Assembly (NCBI GenBank): GCA_024036415.1
Contig: JAMWET010001661.1
Location: 2,048,501-2,112,500, forward strand
Direction of reading: 5' to 3'
Length of the DNA: 64,000 bases
From: Prochilodus magdalenae
Taxonomy: Eukaryota; Chordata; Actinopteri; Characiformes; Prochilodontidae
Shown here: positions 44,501 through 55,330 of the stretch, in pieces
Numbering within the stretch: the stretch's first letter is position 1
Layout: every line of letters begins with the position of its first letter
Made by a program: the position numbers and the translations under genes
The notes under the pieces: generated by a model
Databases searched by the model: none
What the model was told of the DNA's origin: nothing
Seen by the model: only the letters and a program-made list of their open reading frames with translations

Positions 44501-44960
44501 ACACACCTTATCAACAAATATCGCTCACCGCTGTCCTCCAAAGGAGTTATTAGCAAACATCAAATAAACAAACATCACTCACTGCCGCCCTCTAAAGGAG
44601 TTACTAACACACATCTTATAAACAAACATCACTCAGCACCGCCCTCTAAAGGAGTTATTAACAAACATCAAATAAACAAACAACACTCACCGCTGCCCTC
44701 TACAAAAGTTATTAACACACCTTATCAACAAACATTACTCACTGCCGCCCTCTACAGGAGTTATTAACACACATCAAATAAACAAACATCACTCACTGTT
44801 GCCCTCTACAGGAATTATTAACAAACATTAAATAAACAAACATCACTCACCCCCACCCTCTACAGGAGTTATTAACAAACATTAAATAAATAAACATCAC
44901 TCAGCACCGCCCTTTAAAGGAGTTATTAACACACATGAAATAAATAAACATCACTCACTG
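41600..44960 (+). repeat. large minisatellite, ~50-57 bp unit, higher-order structure
   Basis: About 3.36 kb of tandem units carrying CTCTAAAGGAGTTATTAACA, a spacer (CACATCAAATAAACAAA, CACATCTTATAAACAAA or none) and CATCACTCACCGCCGCC. Long units are about 55 bp; short ones lack the spacer (about 38 bp). A three-unit block (CTCTAAACCAG, CTCTAAAGTAG, CTCTACAGGAG) recurs at about 41692, 42301 and 42458, the last two 157 bp apart, showing higher-order duplication. Around 65 units by length. The frame 41579-41833 is repeat-derived. Confidence 0.97.
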
Positions 44961-46325
44961 CTGTAAAGAAATCATTGTAAAGACAACTTGTGTGACCTTA
45001 CCAATACTAATCCCATGTAATGTTTAACATCCTTGGTAAAATGAACCAGGGTGTGGTTCTAGAGCAGTGTGGGTTTGTGGCGGATACTGTATGAGCTAAA
45101 GTGTTTGTAAAGAGCTATAGAGTAAGTGGGGTTGCAAAGGCAAGAGTCGTTAGGATGTCATTACAGAGTGTAGGCAGGGGTTCAGGAGGAGCACTGAACG
45201 GCATGGCTGCAGTCTTCTGGGGGTGGTGATGACTGACTGTAGAGCCTCTAGGAGGCTGTAATCATAGCTGAGAGTGGGAGTGGAGCAGAGGGAGGACATG
45301 AGGGGGCCGGAGCTTTTTACACAAGACATCAGCACTCCAGCTTTACTGGGAAGGTCAGGGTGTGAAAAGGCCCTCTGTATCATTACCTCTTACTGAACAG
45401 TGTCATCGGTGCGAAGGACCGCACTTAAGACCACCCAAAGACAAAAAAAAATATTGTTTGTGCATCTCTTTCTCTCAGTACAAATAAAGCAGGTCTCAGT
45501 TTGCACTAATGAACCATGGCTTATTCCAGACCGAGGGAACACTTCAAAAAGAGAAGAAGTGCTTGAACATTTATCTGAAAGATGTTCTTGAGATGTAAAC
45601 ACTGCCCTAATGAGTATAGACAGAGACAGGACAGTCGCACACTGATATTAAATGGACCATGTCTAAGGGATAGAAATGAGATTAACAACAACATTAGACT
45701 TAAACCACGGTTTGTGTCTGAGCTCAACTTTTCGCCCTCAGTTAAACTATACAGGGAAACAGTATCTTATTTGATTATATTGATGAAAATGTGAAAATGA
45801 AATTTCCAGTCCTCCGGCCACCTGGGGGCAGTCACCCTAGCATTTAGCAATTTCACTCTGTAGACTTCTAAATCAAACAAAAATGGTGAAGCTGTGATTT
45901 CAGTTAACCATAGATGACCTGTGACATGCAAATTTGACCAGTGCAGTGTTGATCAATAGATGTCAGAGATTATGCCTCATTTTGTAGTTGGCAGCATGCC
46001 CAAATAATGAAACGCTGTTTATGTGTAAAATGGATGCCATTTTCGAAAATTGCTGCTCTCTCGCCTTGTGATACACAAACATGCCATTGTGAGGCAAAAT
46101 AGCCCCACAGAAAACCATTTTTCAGATTTTCCACTATGTTTCCATCATCAATGCCTGTAAATAAAAATTCAGAAGACACATGAAGGTTCACTGCTGGTTT
46201 TGGATAATAAAGTTGCTGTACATGTGTTGTAGGACATGGCGATCCCAATTACTTTGACCAATACAATTATTTTTCCACAAACGAATGTACAGTGTTTTGA
46301 GCTCTTTATGTTTTCAGCCTTTTTT
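44961..46325. other. unassigned DNA
   Basis: Frames on both strands (45150-45383, 45400-45794, 45970-46248) overlap and show no domain. Nothing recognised. Confidence 0.4.
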
Positions 46326-46340
46326 AAGTCATCTCCTCCT

Positions 46341-46570
46341 CTCCACAGCGTCTGGGTTGTGACGGCTCTCCTGCAGCGATCTGTATATCGAACCTGCAGC
46401 CTCTGAGGGATGAGAGATTAGATGGCGAGGACGCTGATAGCTTGCAGCAATCAATAGCGATGTATCTGACAGAGAGGTTTCTGAAGCACCTGCCCAAGCG
46501 ACTTTTCAGCCTAACGGGCCACAAACAGCAGCTGGAGCTTCTCTCTCAATCCACCTTCACTCCATAAAGA
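46341..46570 (+). other. exon-like or regulatory block
   Basis: A strong acceptor-like sequence (TCATCTCCTCCTCTCCACAG ending near 46348) precedes a plus-strand frame open to TAA at about 46565. It reads SIAMYLTERFLKHLPKRLFS in its middle. No ATG start, so it would be a terminal exon. I recognise no family. The minus strand is open too (46324-46524). CAATCAATAGCGATGTATC is enhancer-like. Either a last exon or conserved noncoding DNA. Confidence 0.22.
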
Positions 46571-46578
46571 GGGGGAAC

Positions 46579-46591
46579 GTTTCTAGGCAAC
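46579..46591. promoter_or_regulatory. X-box-like (RFX) site
   Basis: GTTTCTAGGCAAC resembles the RFX factor X-box inverted repeat (GTNNCC N(0-3) GGNAAC) with a compact spacer. Single-site inference. Confidence 0.25.
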
Positions 46592-46764
46592 ATTACATCA
46601 GATCCTTTCTGAAACAGAGAGAGCGAGACAGACACGCACACTATCCAAATCTCATTATTCACTGTGTCTGCCGTGTATTGTATTTGCATACAAATGCTGC
46701 ACTGCTCCTGGGCCGGGCTGGTCAGCATAACATCCCTCAGCCCTGTACAACGGAAATACAACAT

Positions 46765-47610
46765 CTAAAACCAAAATCACTGTTGCAACACCTCAAATTA
46801 CCCAAATTAATTGTTACAACAACTACAGTTACTGCCACAACAATCAAAATCAATGTCACACTGGAAATCACAACTGCAACACGCAAAACTCACCACTGCC
46901 ACCAAAATCAATGTTGCAATTTCACCACCCGAACTTACTGCCAGAACACCCCAAATCACCATCATAGCATCTAAAATCACTGACACAACAACCAAAACCA
47001 ATGCTGTAACACCTAGACTCACTATTGCAACGACCAAAATTACTTTTGCAACAACCAAAATGAACTCTGCAACATTTCTACATCACCTCAGCAACAAGAA
47101 AAAAGAAATCTTAATTTCAACAACCAAAACGACAACCGCAACTTCTAATCACCTCTGCAACATCCACAATCAGTGCTGGAACACGGCAGGTACCACAAAT
47201 CACTACCGCGGCACTTCAAACCAACTCTGCAATACCTTACATCATCTCAGCAGCAGCAAAAAGCCACCATTTTAACAACCAAAATGACCTCAGCAACAAC
47301 TAAAATCAGCATTGCTACACTCAAAAATGACTGCCACAACACCCAAACACACCGCCACAGTATCTTAAATCACTGACACAACAACCAAAACCACCCCAGC
47401 AGCATGTAAAATCACTGCTACAAAACCAAAACCACTGACACAACATTCCAAATCACGGACACAACACACTAAATCACTGCCACAACACCCCATAACACTG
47501 CTATAGCATGTAAAATCACTGCTACAACAACCAAAATCACTGACACAATACCTCAAATCACTACCACAGCATCTAAAATCTCTGACACAACTTTGTCACT
47601 TCTACAACCT
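46765..47610. repeat. minisatellite, 21-bp unit
   Basis: Unit approximates AAATCACTGCCACAACAACC plus A. From 47366 to 47600 eleven units can be laid out at exactly 21 bp with substitutions; the 5' part is more diverged. Because 21 is divisible by 3, frames stay open on both strands (46811-47275 plus, 46807-47058 and 47365-47556 minus) with 7-residue periodicity. These are not supported as genes. Confidence 0.9.
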
Positions 47611-48165
47611 GTGTCGTCAACAAAAACATGTCCCGCCCCAAGAGAGGGACAAGAGAGAGGGAAAGGAAGGAGAAAAAAGAAAAACACAGAGAGAGATAGA
47701 CAGAAAGACATATTCTGATCTGAATCTAAAATAACATCAATAATCAAAAATGAAATTTTTATTTATGAAATAAATATTTGTGAAATAAAATGAAATAAAT
47801 ATTTATTTATAATAATTAATAATTATTAATAATCTATTCAATATTCAGTTTCCTGTTTGAATGCATGTTTGGCCACACTGTGTTGCGCACCAGTGCTTGT
47901 GTCTTCACCACTAGGGGGCCCTTGGTTAAGACTAAAAGACTAGACTGACTACACACAAAGTTTTGTTTGGCAGGAATTTGTTTAAAGTGGAGAACTGAGG
48001 AACATTTAAACTTTGATTCTGAAAAGGAGTTTTATTTCTGACTTTCGTTCTTTTTAAACTGTATGACCTACTTGCCCATTCTTCCCTTTTTGTCTTCCCA
48101 GCCATTTCACATTCACAGAATAAAGGTTTGTGCTGGGTTCCTGGCACTGTACTTTGGGTTTTAAG
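47611..48165. other. unassigned AT-rich DNA
   Basis: A purine-rich run (47640-47710) and TAATAATTAATAATTATTAATAATC-type AT text at about 47810-47835. No gene. Confidence 0.4.
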
Positions 48166-48169
48166 CCAT

Positions 48170-48490
48170 TTTCTTCATAAAGTGCAGTGGGACATGGCTT
48201 GCTGAGGCTTGCACTGAGATCATTTTAGCACACGGCTGGCTAGCTTTGGCCCGGCGGCTGGAAAAGCGGGCACAGGAGCAGCCACATGGCGGCCGGCACA
48301 TGGCTGTGATTGATTTGGCAGTGACTGTGGCCTAAATTCAGTGGAAATCCCTCCCTGGTGGCACCAACTGCCAAATAGAGCGATGCTGGGCAGAGGCTGG
48401 ATGTAAGTTCATGTTCAAAACAGCCCCAGAGCTTCTGGCACATACAGAGAGCCTGGCATCGTCACATTCACCACAGTGTTCTTCCAAATG
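48170..48490. promoter_or_regulatory. candidate conserved noncoding block with NFI site
   Basis: GC-rich block with GGCTAGCTTTGGCCCGGCGG, GCCACATGGCGGCCGGCACA, TGTGATTGATTTGGCAGTGA and a perfect NFI palindrome at 48359-48373. The minus-strand frame 48240-48443 has no motif. Enhancer-like texture; conservation untested. Confidence 0.35.
48359..48373. promoter_or_regulatory. NFI full palindromic site
   Basis: TGGCACCAACTGCCA matches TGGCA-N5-TGCCA, the dimeric nuclear factor I recognition sequence. A half site TTGGCA lies 40 bp upstream (about 48315). Confidence 0.5.
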
Positions 48491-48744
48491 GGACACAAAC
48501 ACCAGTTTACAGTCAGTTCAGACCTTTTGACGTCTTTATTGAGTCTTTCAAGAGGAATTTACTGTTTATGGGTGCATTTACAGCGTGTTCTCTTCCTTTA
48601 TGGGGATTATTAACTATAGTAATGACTATGTTTATATTTAGATAACTGCTCTCTTAGCAGAAAGGGCTCTATATGCATTAAAACAGGTTATTTAAAAACA
48701 CTTCAGACCTCACATTCTGCCCTGTTCCACTTGTTCCACAGTGT

Positions 48745-48815
48745 GCACTGTTAAAAATAAAAATTCTGTAAAAGGTTCTTTGCATGATGCCAAAAAGGAT
48801 CTATTTTAACCTTTT
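48745..48815. repeat. 'GGTTCTTTGCATGATGCC' dispersed repeat fragment
   Basis: GTAAAAGGTTCTTTGCATGA followed by TGCCAAAAAGGATC resembles a common teleost short element (see also 17.99-18.15 kb). Boundaries unclear. Confidence 0.4.
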
Positions 48816-48829
48816 ACTGCATGCTTTTT

Positions 48830-49655
48830 AATAAACTGCTGTAGACTGAATGGTAGGAGCTAAACTGATGTAAAATGAAGAGACTGAACTAATCTTCTAT
48901 ATTCTGAATGGGTGGGGCTAAACTGCTGTAGATTGAGTGGTGGGGGAGTGGCTAAACTGCTATAGGCTAAATGGGTCGGGCTAAACTGCTGTAAGCTGAA
49001 TGGGTCTGACTAAACTGCTGTAGACTGAATAGGCTAGGCTAAACTGCTGTAAGCTGAATGGGTCAGGCTAAACTGCTGTAGGCTGAATAGGAGGGGATAA
49101 ACTGCTATAGACTGAATAGGAGGGGATACACTGCTGTAGACTGAATAGGAGGGGATACACTGCTGTAGACTGAATAGGAGGGGATAAACTGCTATAGACT
49201 GAATAGGAGGGGATACACTGCTGTAGACTGAATAGGAGGGGATAAACTGCTATAGACTGAATAGGAGGGGATACACTGCTGTAGACTGAATAGGAGGGGA
49301 TACACTGCTGTAGACTGAATAGGAGGGGATACACTGCTGTAGACTGAATGGGTTTGACTACACTACTGTAGACTGAATGGGTTTGACTACACTGCTGTAG
49401 ACAGAATGGGTCAGACTAAATTGCTATAGGCTGAATGGGAGGGAGTAAACTGCTGTAGGCTGAATGGGAGGGGATCCACTGCTGTAGACTGGATGGGTTG
49501 GGCTAAACTGCTGTAGGCTGAATGGGTCGGACTAAATTGCTATAGGCTGAATGGGAGGGAGTAAACTGCTGTAGGCTGTATGGGTCTACCTGAACTGCTG
49601 TAGACTGAATGGGAGGGAGTAAACTGCTGTAGGCTAAATGGGCGGGAAAAAAGTG
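48830..49655 (+). repeat. 29-bp repeat family, locus 3 (main array)
   Basis: About 28 units of CTGCTGTAGACTGAATAGG-AGGGGATACA, period 29 bp (GAATAGG at 49085, 49114, and so on). A homogenised core at 49081-49340 is flanked by more variable GGGTCGGGCTAAAC-type units. Minus-strand frame 49068-49334 is repeat-derived, since 29 bp cycles through three frames. Confidence 0.97.
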
Positions 49656-51505
49656 CTGTGTAACACTTGAAAACATTCCATTATTAGATAATATTAAAGA
49701 TCTAGCTCTCCTAGAACTCCTGACAGTACGTTTGTATGGTGCTAATTGTTACCTATATGCTGGTGCTGTTGATTCTGTGACGTATACATTATGTTTTCAG
49801 GCTGTGTGGACAGCAGTGCTGCAGTAAAGTGTTGATATTGAAAAAGCAATAGCTCCTCTCCCTGAGGGTCTGCTTTTCAGGAGCATGAGCTCAGCCTAAA
49901 TGCATTGAGATATATTATTGATGCAGCAGTGTTTCTATATAGCTTTATTCTCTATTTTCACAGCCTGATTTCTCTATAATGACGCAAAACTTGCTACACG
50001 AACAGGGCTGCATTCATCATTCTCTTTTAGCAAATGATGAAGAATTGTAATACAGGTTTTCCTTTTATATGATACATATTTCTCTGTAGGGTTTTGTACC
50101 AAAACTTTTTTTTAGAAAAGTGTATCACTGCTTCCCGTCATCCTGCTAATGCACGACTGCTTCAGCATATTCAATCTGCTCTGCCTTATAAGGCCACCTC
50201 TCTTTCTCCAAGGGTTACCATAGAAACGGCAGACCTGTGGTCATTCAGGTAGGTTTTAGATTAAGAAGCGAAACAATAAAGACTTTTTAGATTTTGTCCT
50301 TGAACTGAAATATATTCAAACCGTGTCAGTGTGTTCCAGAGCTTTCAAAGGCTAAAAACAAGCCTGGGTCCGAGGGTTTAAAGGTTCAATATGCTGCATT
50401 GTTCTTGTCCTATATTTTTTCCTCCTGAAGTATATTAATAATATTTGATATAAATAAACATCCTTTCCGCATGACCATGTTCTAAGCTCTTTATCCTTTA
50501 GAGTTAAAAGAGCAATATGTAACATCTTCACACGCCTATTCTCCCCCCTCACTCCTCGATTACTTATTTGTTTGAAAAACTGTTGTGAGGTCATCATCAA
50601 ACATCATCCCTTTACTCTCTAAGTGCATTGACAGTGGTGCAAAAACAGCTCAGACATTAACTCTTATTTTGAATTTTTTTAAATTATATATTATATTTCA
50701 GTCACTTATTTATGCCAAGCCAAGCCTCTTCATCTACTCATGTAGGTACTGAAAGCATTTGTACTTGATTTTACTCCATTCCGTGACTTTTTTTGTGTAG
50801 GTGCAGAATATGGTTTCATATCCACTAATAAGATAACAAACTATCCACGTTGTGAACTTTGTGAAACTATGTGAATGTTCCAGTTGTCGTCTAAGTGGGG
50901 CAGACAGTAAACTGACTTAGGTCAGTTCTAGTTTTTTTTTTGAATGTCCAGCAGTAAAAAAGCTCATGCTGGTTTTGTGACATCATAAAAACACCAATTT
51001 AATCAAAATGGTCATGCATTCACAGTTGTGTTCTACTACATAGACTGGATACTATGCTAAGAGGCTAAAGGCTTACATTTAGTGAGGTACATTCAGGTTT
51101 CCATGATATGGGCCCTTTAATTCATCTCAGTGTTTTTTTCCCCTTTTATCTCACTTTCTACACAAACACATCTGCTCCCTTCAGCTTCGCTGCTCTGAAA
51201 GTGCGCTCTCGCTGACGGTGTAATGTGTGTAGATGGAGCTGACCTAAGTGGACAGTAACTGACCCAGAAGTGAGGAGAGAGGCCCAGCTGGATTTTCTGC
51301 TGCTGAGGGAATAAAAACCACAAACCGTATGAGAAACACAATCCTCTCAGGAACAGCTTCAGCAGAGAAACACTGGCTTGACTACAGAGGAGCAGAGACT
51401 GATACAACCCCATCTCGTAGTGAAGAACGTTTCTTTTTCTTACAGTACATTCCTAATCATTTAAGAGTTCCATATTAAAGACCACTTTTAAAAACAATCT
51501 CGTGT
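49656..51505. other. unassigned DNA
   Basis: AT-rich in general. One X-box-like site is listed separately. The minus frames 50352-50600 and 51117-51413 show no domain. Confidence 0.4.
50214..50227. promoter_or_regulatory. RFX X-box-like site
   Basis: GTTACCATAGAAAC fits the RFX X-box GTNNCC-AT-(G)GNAAC with one departure in the right half. RFX factors bind such sites in ciliary and MHC class II promoters. Confidence 0.35.
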
Positions 51506-51507
51506 CA

Positions 51508-51850
51508 TGGCGTACACTCAACATTAAAAGAATAGCTGCACCCAGAAGGAAGTGTTGCTACTGGGAAGGAAGATAAAGCTTACCAGGACTAATAAATGAT
51601 GATAAATTTAGACTGATATGGACTATATTTATTGAGCTACACATACAGAAGTAGTGTCTCTCAGTATGACATGCCAAATCTCTCGGCAAGGAGTTGTAGA
51701 GGTTCCTAATGGTATGCTGTGATAATCCATCCCACACAGCTAGAATATTCTCATGCAGTTCCTGCAGATGTTGCGGTAGAGGTGGAGGTGAAGTGACACC
51801 AGGCCTCCTGGATGTGTGACACGTTTGTCGTTTCCACTGCTACTGTCTCA
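51508..51850 (-). mobile_element. Tc1-like remnant, family A copy 2
   Basis: Left end after TA: CACTCAACATTAAAAGAATA then GCACCCAGAAGGAA, the family A terminal repeat. Minus-strand reading of 51640-51790 gives ELHENILAVWDGLSQ, TIRNLYNSLPRDL, the C-terminal part of the transposase, followed by GTAGCTCAATAAATATAGTCC matching the copy at 1.4 kb. The N-terminal and catalytic regions are gone. Confidence 0.75.
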
Positions 51851-52690
51851 TTGGACCATGGATGCACAGGAGGCATGGGTATGCATTCTCTAATGCTGCC
51901 AAGTTCAATAAAAAAGCTTTCATCTAAACCAGCGTCTCCTGCATCTTCTTTCTTTATCCTACACCCGAGCATGAAGAAGAGGACAGAGGACTCTCAAAGT
52001 AGAGGCAGCATGGCAAGACATGTTAAAGGAACATAGCATAACGAGGTTCATCACCAGTCTGGAAGAAATGGCGTGGAGAGGACTAGCAATGGGGCCAGTA
52101 TGGAAAGCCTTGACAGCAATTCTGGCGCAGCGAGGCTGGAGGCCAGAGGCACCACACCTGGTCAAGGGTCAGGGCTCAGCACACACTTGTAGTCCTCTTT
52201 CTGGCATTGTTGACGCAGCGAGAGGTGGAGGACATGGACAGCGGATGAGGATGTGTCGGTGCTGCTGTCGCTAAACTAAGTAGCCTGAGGAGTAATGCTG
52301 CGAGCCGCACAGGGGCTACGCAGGGGAGGAGGACACAGTGCTCCGCGTCTCTGCTTCAGCGCTTGTGCATTGCCGAGAGCGTGTGCCCGTGGTGTGTGTG
52401 TTACATGTGCACTGGACACTCTAACCCCTTTTGTGCAGCAACTGAGAGAGAACAGCAGGCCAGGAACTCTACTCAGACTTTGTTCGCCAGGTTGATGACA
52501 TTTGAAAATAAAGCAATATATGTGCTCATTAACTTTATATACACTGTGTCTACATTTTTTGATGAACAGAGCAATAGAAAGGATCTACATTGACTTAAGA
52601 TCTTATTACTTTACCCTACAGTTAAAGTTAGATAGCTTTTTCCCTCAGCTGTGCTTTATCTGAGTGAAACTCTGAACATGTCTGGAGGTG
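51851..52690. other. unassigned GC-balanced DNA with overlapping frames
   Basis: Frames on both strands (51812-52036, 52020-52274, 52295-52495 plus; 51751-51972, 51959-52165 minus) overlap and change strand, with no motif I recognise. Possibly an old unclassified mobile element, since it directly follows a Tc1 remnant. Unresolved. Confidence 0.3.
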
Positions 52691-52699
52691 TAACAGAGC

Positions 52700-53110
52700 A
52701 AGTGCTGGACTGTCAGCATATCTTCAGTGTGATGGGGAGAAAAATCAATCTGTCTGTCCAGAGAGAGGCCTGAGAGCAGGGAGCAGTGAGGTGTGCAGTG
52801 AGGGAGGAATATCCTAGGCTGTCCAGCGTGGCTCTCTGAATGGCCTCCGTGCCGAATGGCCAAGCGTCCGGAGAGAGCCTAATCAGAACAGGAAGAGAAC
52901 GGCTGGACAGGTCGGGCTTCATTTACTGCAGGTTCAAGGTGCCGGACATCTATATACCTTCTTCATCACTGCGCCTCCAGCGGGCTGTTGCTGCGGCAAC
53001 CATCTCATTCTCCCCCACTGTAAACATCAATGTCAGATTTCAGTTCCATGGCAACCGAAAATCTTTGATGGCTTTCGTCGGACTGAGGAGCCTCATGACA
53101 CCTTCCTACC
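52700..53110. promoter_or_regulatory. candidate conserved noncoding block with X-boxes
   Basis: Balanced GC block. GTTGCTGCGGCAAC at 52987-53000 is a perfect palindromic RFX X-box, and GTTCCATGGCAAC at 53043-53055 is a second, compact one 42 bp downstream. The 106-codon frame 52840-53160 crosses both and shows no domain. Paired X-boxes suggest an RFX-responsive promoter or enhancer. Confidence 0.4.
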
Positions 53111-53560
53111 AGCATCATTCAAAAACACACAGCTTATTACAGCACCAGGATAAAGTTTAGACACACCGCTCCACTCGTCTTTATTACTGCTGTGTATATT
53201 TTACAATAGCCGTGAAGAAATTATAACAGACAAAACAATATAATAATGTCCATTTTTATTTTTCTGCCTCATTTGAGCATATATTTCATGATGAATGAGC
53301 CTATAGATATGCTCCAAAATGACCTAGTATAAAGTCCCTTCACATTAATTTACATGAACCGTTTTGCCCTCTCCTGTACAATTCCCACTTTAGAGTTAAT
53401 GATATAGTGACGATATTGAATGTTACAGTGAGCAAAACTAGTTTTAGAATTTAAGACTTATTGTAGACTTTAGATTTTGTCCATTCTGTTGTATCCGGAA
53501 GACTGAACACCCCTGGTTAAAATTTTTAGCAACATCTCCTGCATCATCTTACAACATTTA
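53111..53560. other. unassigned AT-rich DNA
   Basis: Nothing recognised. Confidence 0.4.
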
Positions 53561-53564
53561 AGCC

Positions 53565-53690
53565 CTGTCCATCCAGCCTTCAGTAGTTTAGCCCTACCAA
53601 TTCACCTTCCAGCAGTTTACCAATTCACCCTTCCAGCTAGTTTTTAGCCATCATGCTGATCGTTTATGAGTTCAGCCCTAAAGGAATAAA
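53565..53690 (-). repeat. 29-bp repeat family, locus 4 (inverted, degenerate)
   Basis: TCCAGCCTTCAGTAGTTTAG, CCCTACCAATTCACCTTCCA and GCAGTTTACCAATTCACCC are reverse-complement units of the 29-bp family. About four units. Confidence 0.75.
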
Positions 53691-54395
53691 GCAAAAAAAA
53701 TTACAACATCTTTTTACAAATCAGTCTTAAAGATGCAGTTGTACAAAAGCCCATCTTTATTATTACACATATGGCGTGGAGGCCAATTTGGATGTTGTTT
53801 TTGGAGACTTTTAGTCAGGCAGATAATTGGCCACTGGTGTGCAAATAAATTATACAAAACCCAGTGGTTCTCACTTGTGGACCCCTTTCTTCCATTCCTA
53901 GATGTTATCAGGCAGAAGCCACCAAAAACCCAGCAAAGTCACTGAATGGAGTCAGATGGAGCAACAGTTGTCTCCTACCTGTCATATTTTGTTAGTTTAT
54001 TGGTGTGCGTGCTTCTAAGGAACCACACATCAACACTGCTGTCCCTACATCCTGGCACATTAATGCATATTTGTTGATGGCAATAATGGACAAACTGCTA
54101 GCCCCATATGTTCTCGCTATCTCTGTGTTGTGGGTGTGAAGTTTAAACCTTCCTCTGAGTACTACCTTGTTCTGTGTTCTGATCGGACACTCTGTGGCGG
54201 TTGCCGCCGGAAATTAAGAAACAGCACCCTAGAGTTCCCTCATTCCCCTTTTAGTCTTTTTCACCAGTAATGCTAAAAAACTGAATAGATTGAGATGTCT
54301 CCTGTAGGCCTGCTCACCTGGCAGTAAATCCTACAACTGCAGGTTTTATTTAACACTGACACATTATGGCCATTGTTTCAGAGGGGAAATTTCAG
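53691..54395. other. unassigned DNA
   Basis: No recognised feature. Confidence 0.4.
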
Positions 54396-54399
54396 AAAG

Positions 54400-54660
54400 A
54401 GAACGGATCCCATCACACTGTGATCTACATCATGCAGAGCTGGAGGGAGTTCAGAGTGAAGGTCACTTTATTCATCCGTCTCTGGTGTTTTAAGCATTCA
54501 GAGCTGCGGCCATCTCACAGTGGAAGAGTTTAATGCCAGAGCTCCTCTGAATTGACATCATATCTTAAGAGCAGTTACAGCTAAGGGTCAATCAATGGAG
54601 TTAACACCAGCTATGATGAAGTAGACTGTTAGGTTATTATTCACTGTTCTGCATCATTCA
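54400..54660. promoter_or_regulatory. candidate conserved noncoding block, weak
   Basis: Balanced composition, no frame. AAGGTCACTTTATTCATCCG and AAGGGTCAATCAATGGAGTT include nuclear-receptor-like AGGTCA and CAATCAATGG words. Weak. Confidence 0.2.
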
Positions 54661-54754
54661 AAGTGGTCTAATTACCCCCTCAGCTTTGCTTTAGAAGAGA
54701 AAGATTTAGGGAGACTTTTGTATTGTTTCACTGGCGAAGGAAAGCTAGTGCATT

Positions 54755-55330
54755 TACACTCATTATCAAAAGAATAGCTATGCAAATAGTTGCACCCAGA
54801 AGGAATCCACCAACTGGAGTTACTCTTGGTGGGTACTTGGTTGACCAAGCGGATGATTCAAGTTTCTTGCTCGGCTGTGCATGTGATGTAAGCAAGTGAA
54901 GTCATTTTGCACAGGACTACATGCAGACCGTTACAACACCTGCCCTTAACACCACGTCCACACCAGCGTCACCACAGAGGGTCGCAATGGTGTCATACCA
55001 CACTGTCATAATGTAACTCAGTATGGCAGCTGGTCATCTTCAGTGACGAATCTGGCTTCAGTCTTGGTGAAGATGACCAGCGAATCCGTGTGTGGAGGCA
55101 CCATGGTCAGCGCCAACATAAACGGTTTGTCCATTTCCAAAAGGCCTGATGTCGCTCCACCTCCTGAGAATATTAAAGCTGCATGGGATGGATTATTACA
55201 GGACACCATCAGGAACCTCTACAACTCCATGCCCAGACGTCTGGGAAAGACGTCCCATGATGAAGTCAGACTTCATAGGTCAGTGGAGCGTGACATTTTC
55301 AGTAAGCGCTGAATCACATTACTAGCGTTT
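54755..55330 (+). mobile_element. Tc1-like remnant, family A copy 3
   Basis: Left terminal repeat after TA: CACTCATTATCAAAAGAATA, then GCAAATAGTTGCACCCAGAA. Plus-strand pieces of transposase follow: LVIFSDESGFSLGEDDQRIR (first catalytic Asp region), VWRHHGQR, and in another frame AAWDGLLQDTIRNLYNSMPR. The HTH domain and the DD34E second half are largely missing. No right terminal repeat found. The frame 55043-55312 is mixed. Confidence 0.8.
55030..55260 (+). pseudogene. Tc1-like transposase relic (family A copy 3)
   Basis: The stretch holds SDESGFSLGED (first Asp of the DDE triad), RIRVWRHHGQR, and 60 residues later in a shifted frame the WDGLLQDTIRN C-terminal block, as in the family's other copies at 1.5 and 51.7 kb. 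Roughly a quarter of the normal length, with at least two frame changes. Inactive. Confidence 0.7.

Noticed and set aside
41600..44960. CRISPR-like array of regular repeats
   Set aside because: Units are contiguous variants without unique spacers, and the setting is clearly a vertebrate genome. It is a minisatellite.
46811..47275. 154-codon Thr-rich protein
   Set aside because: Produced by a 21-bp tandem unit. The opposite strand is equally open and there is no other coding evidence.
52840..53160. 106-codon frame as a gene
   Set aside because: Crosses two X-box-like sites, has no domain and no splice context. More likely noncoding.
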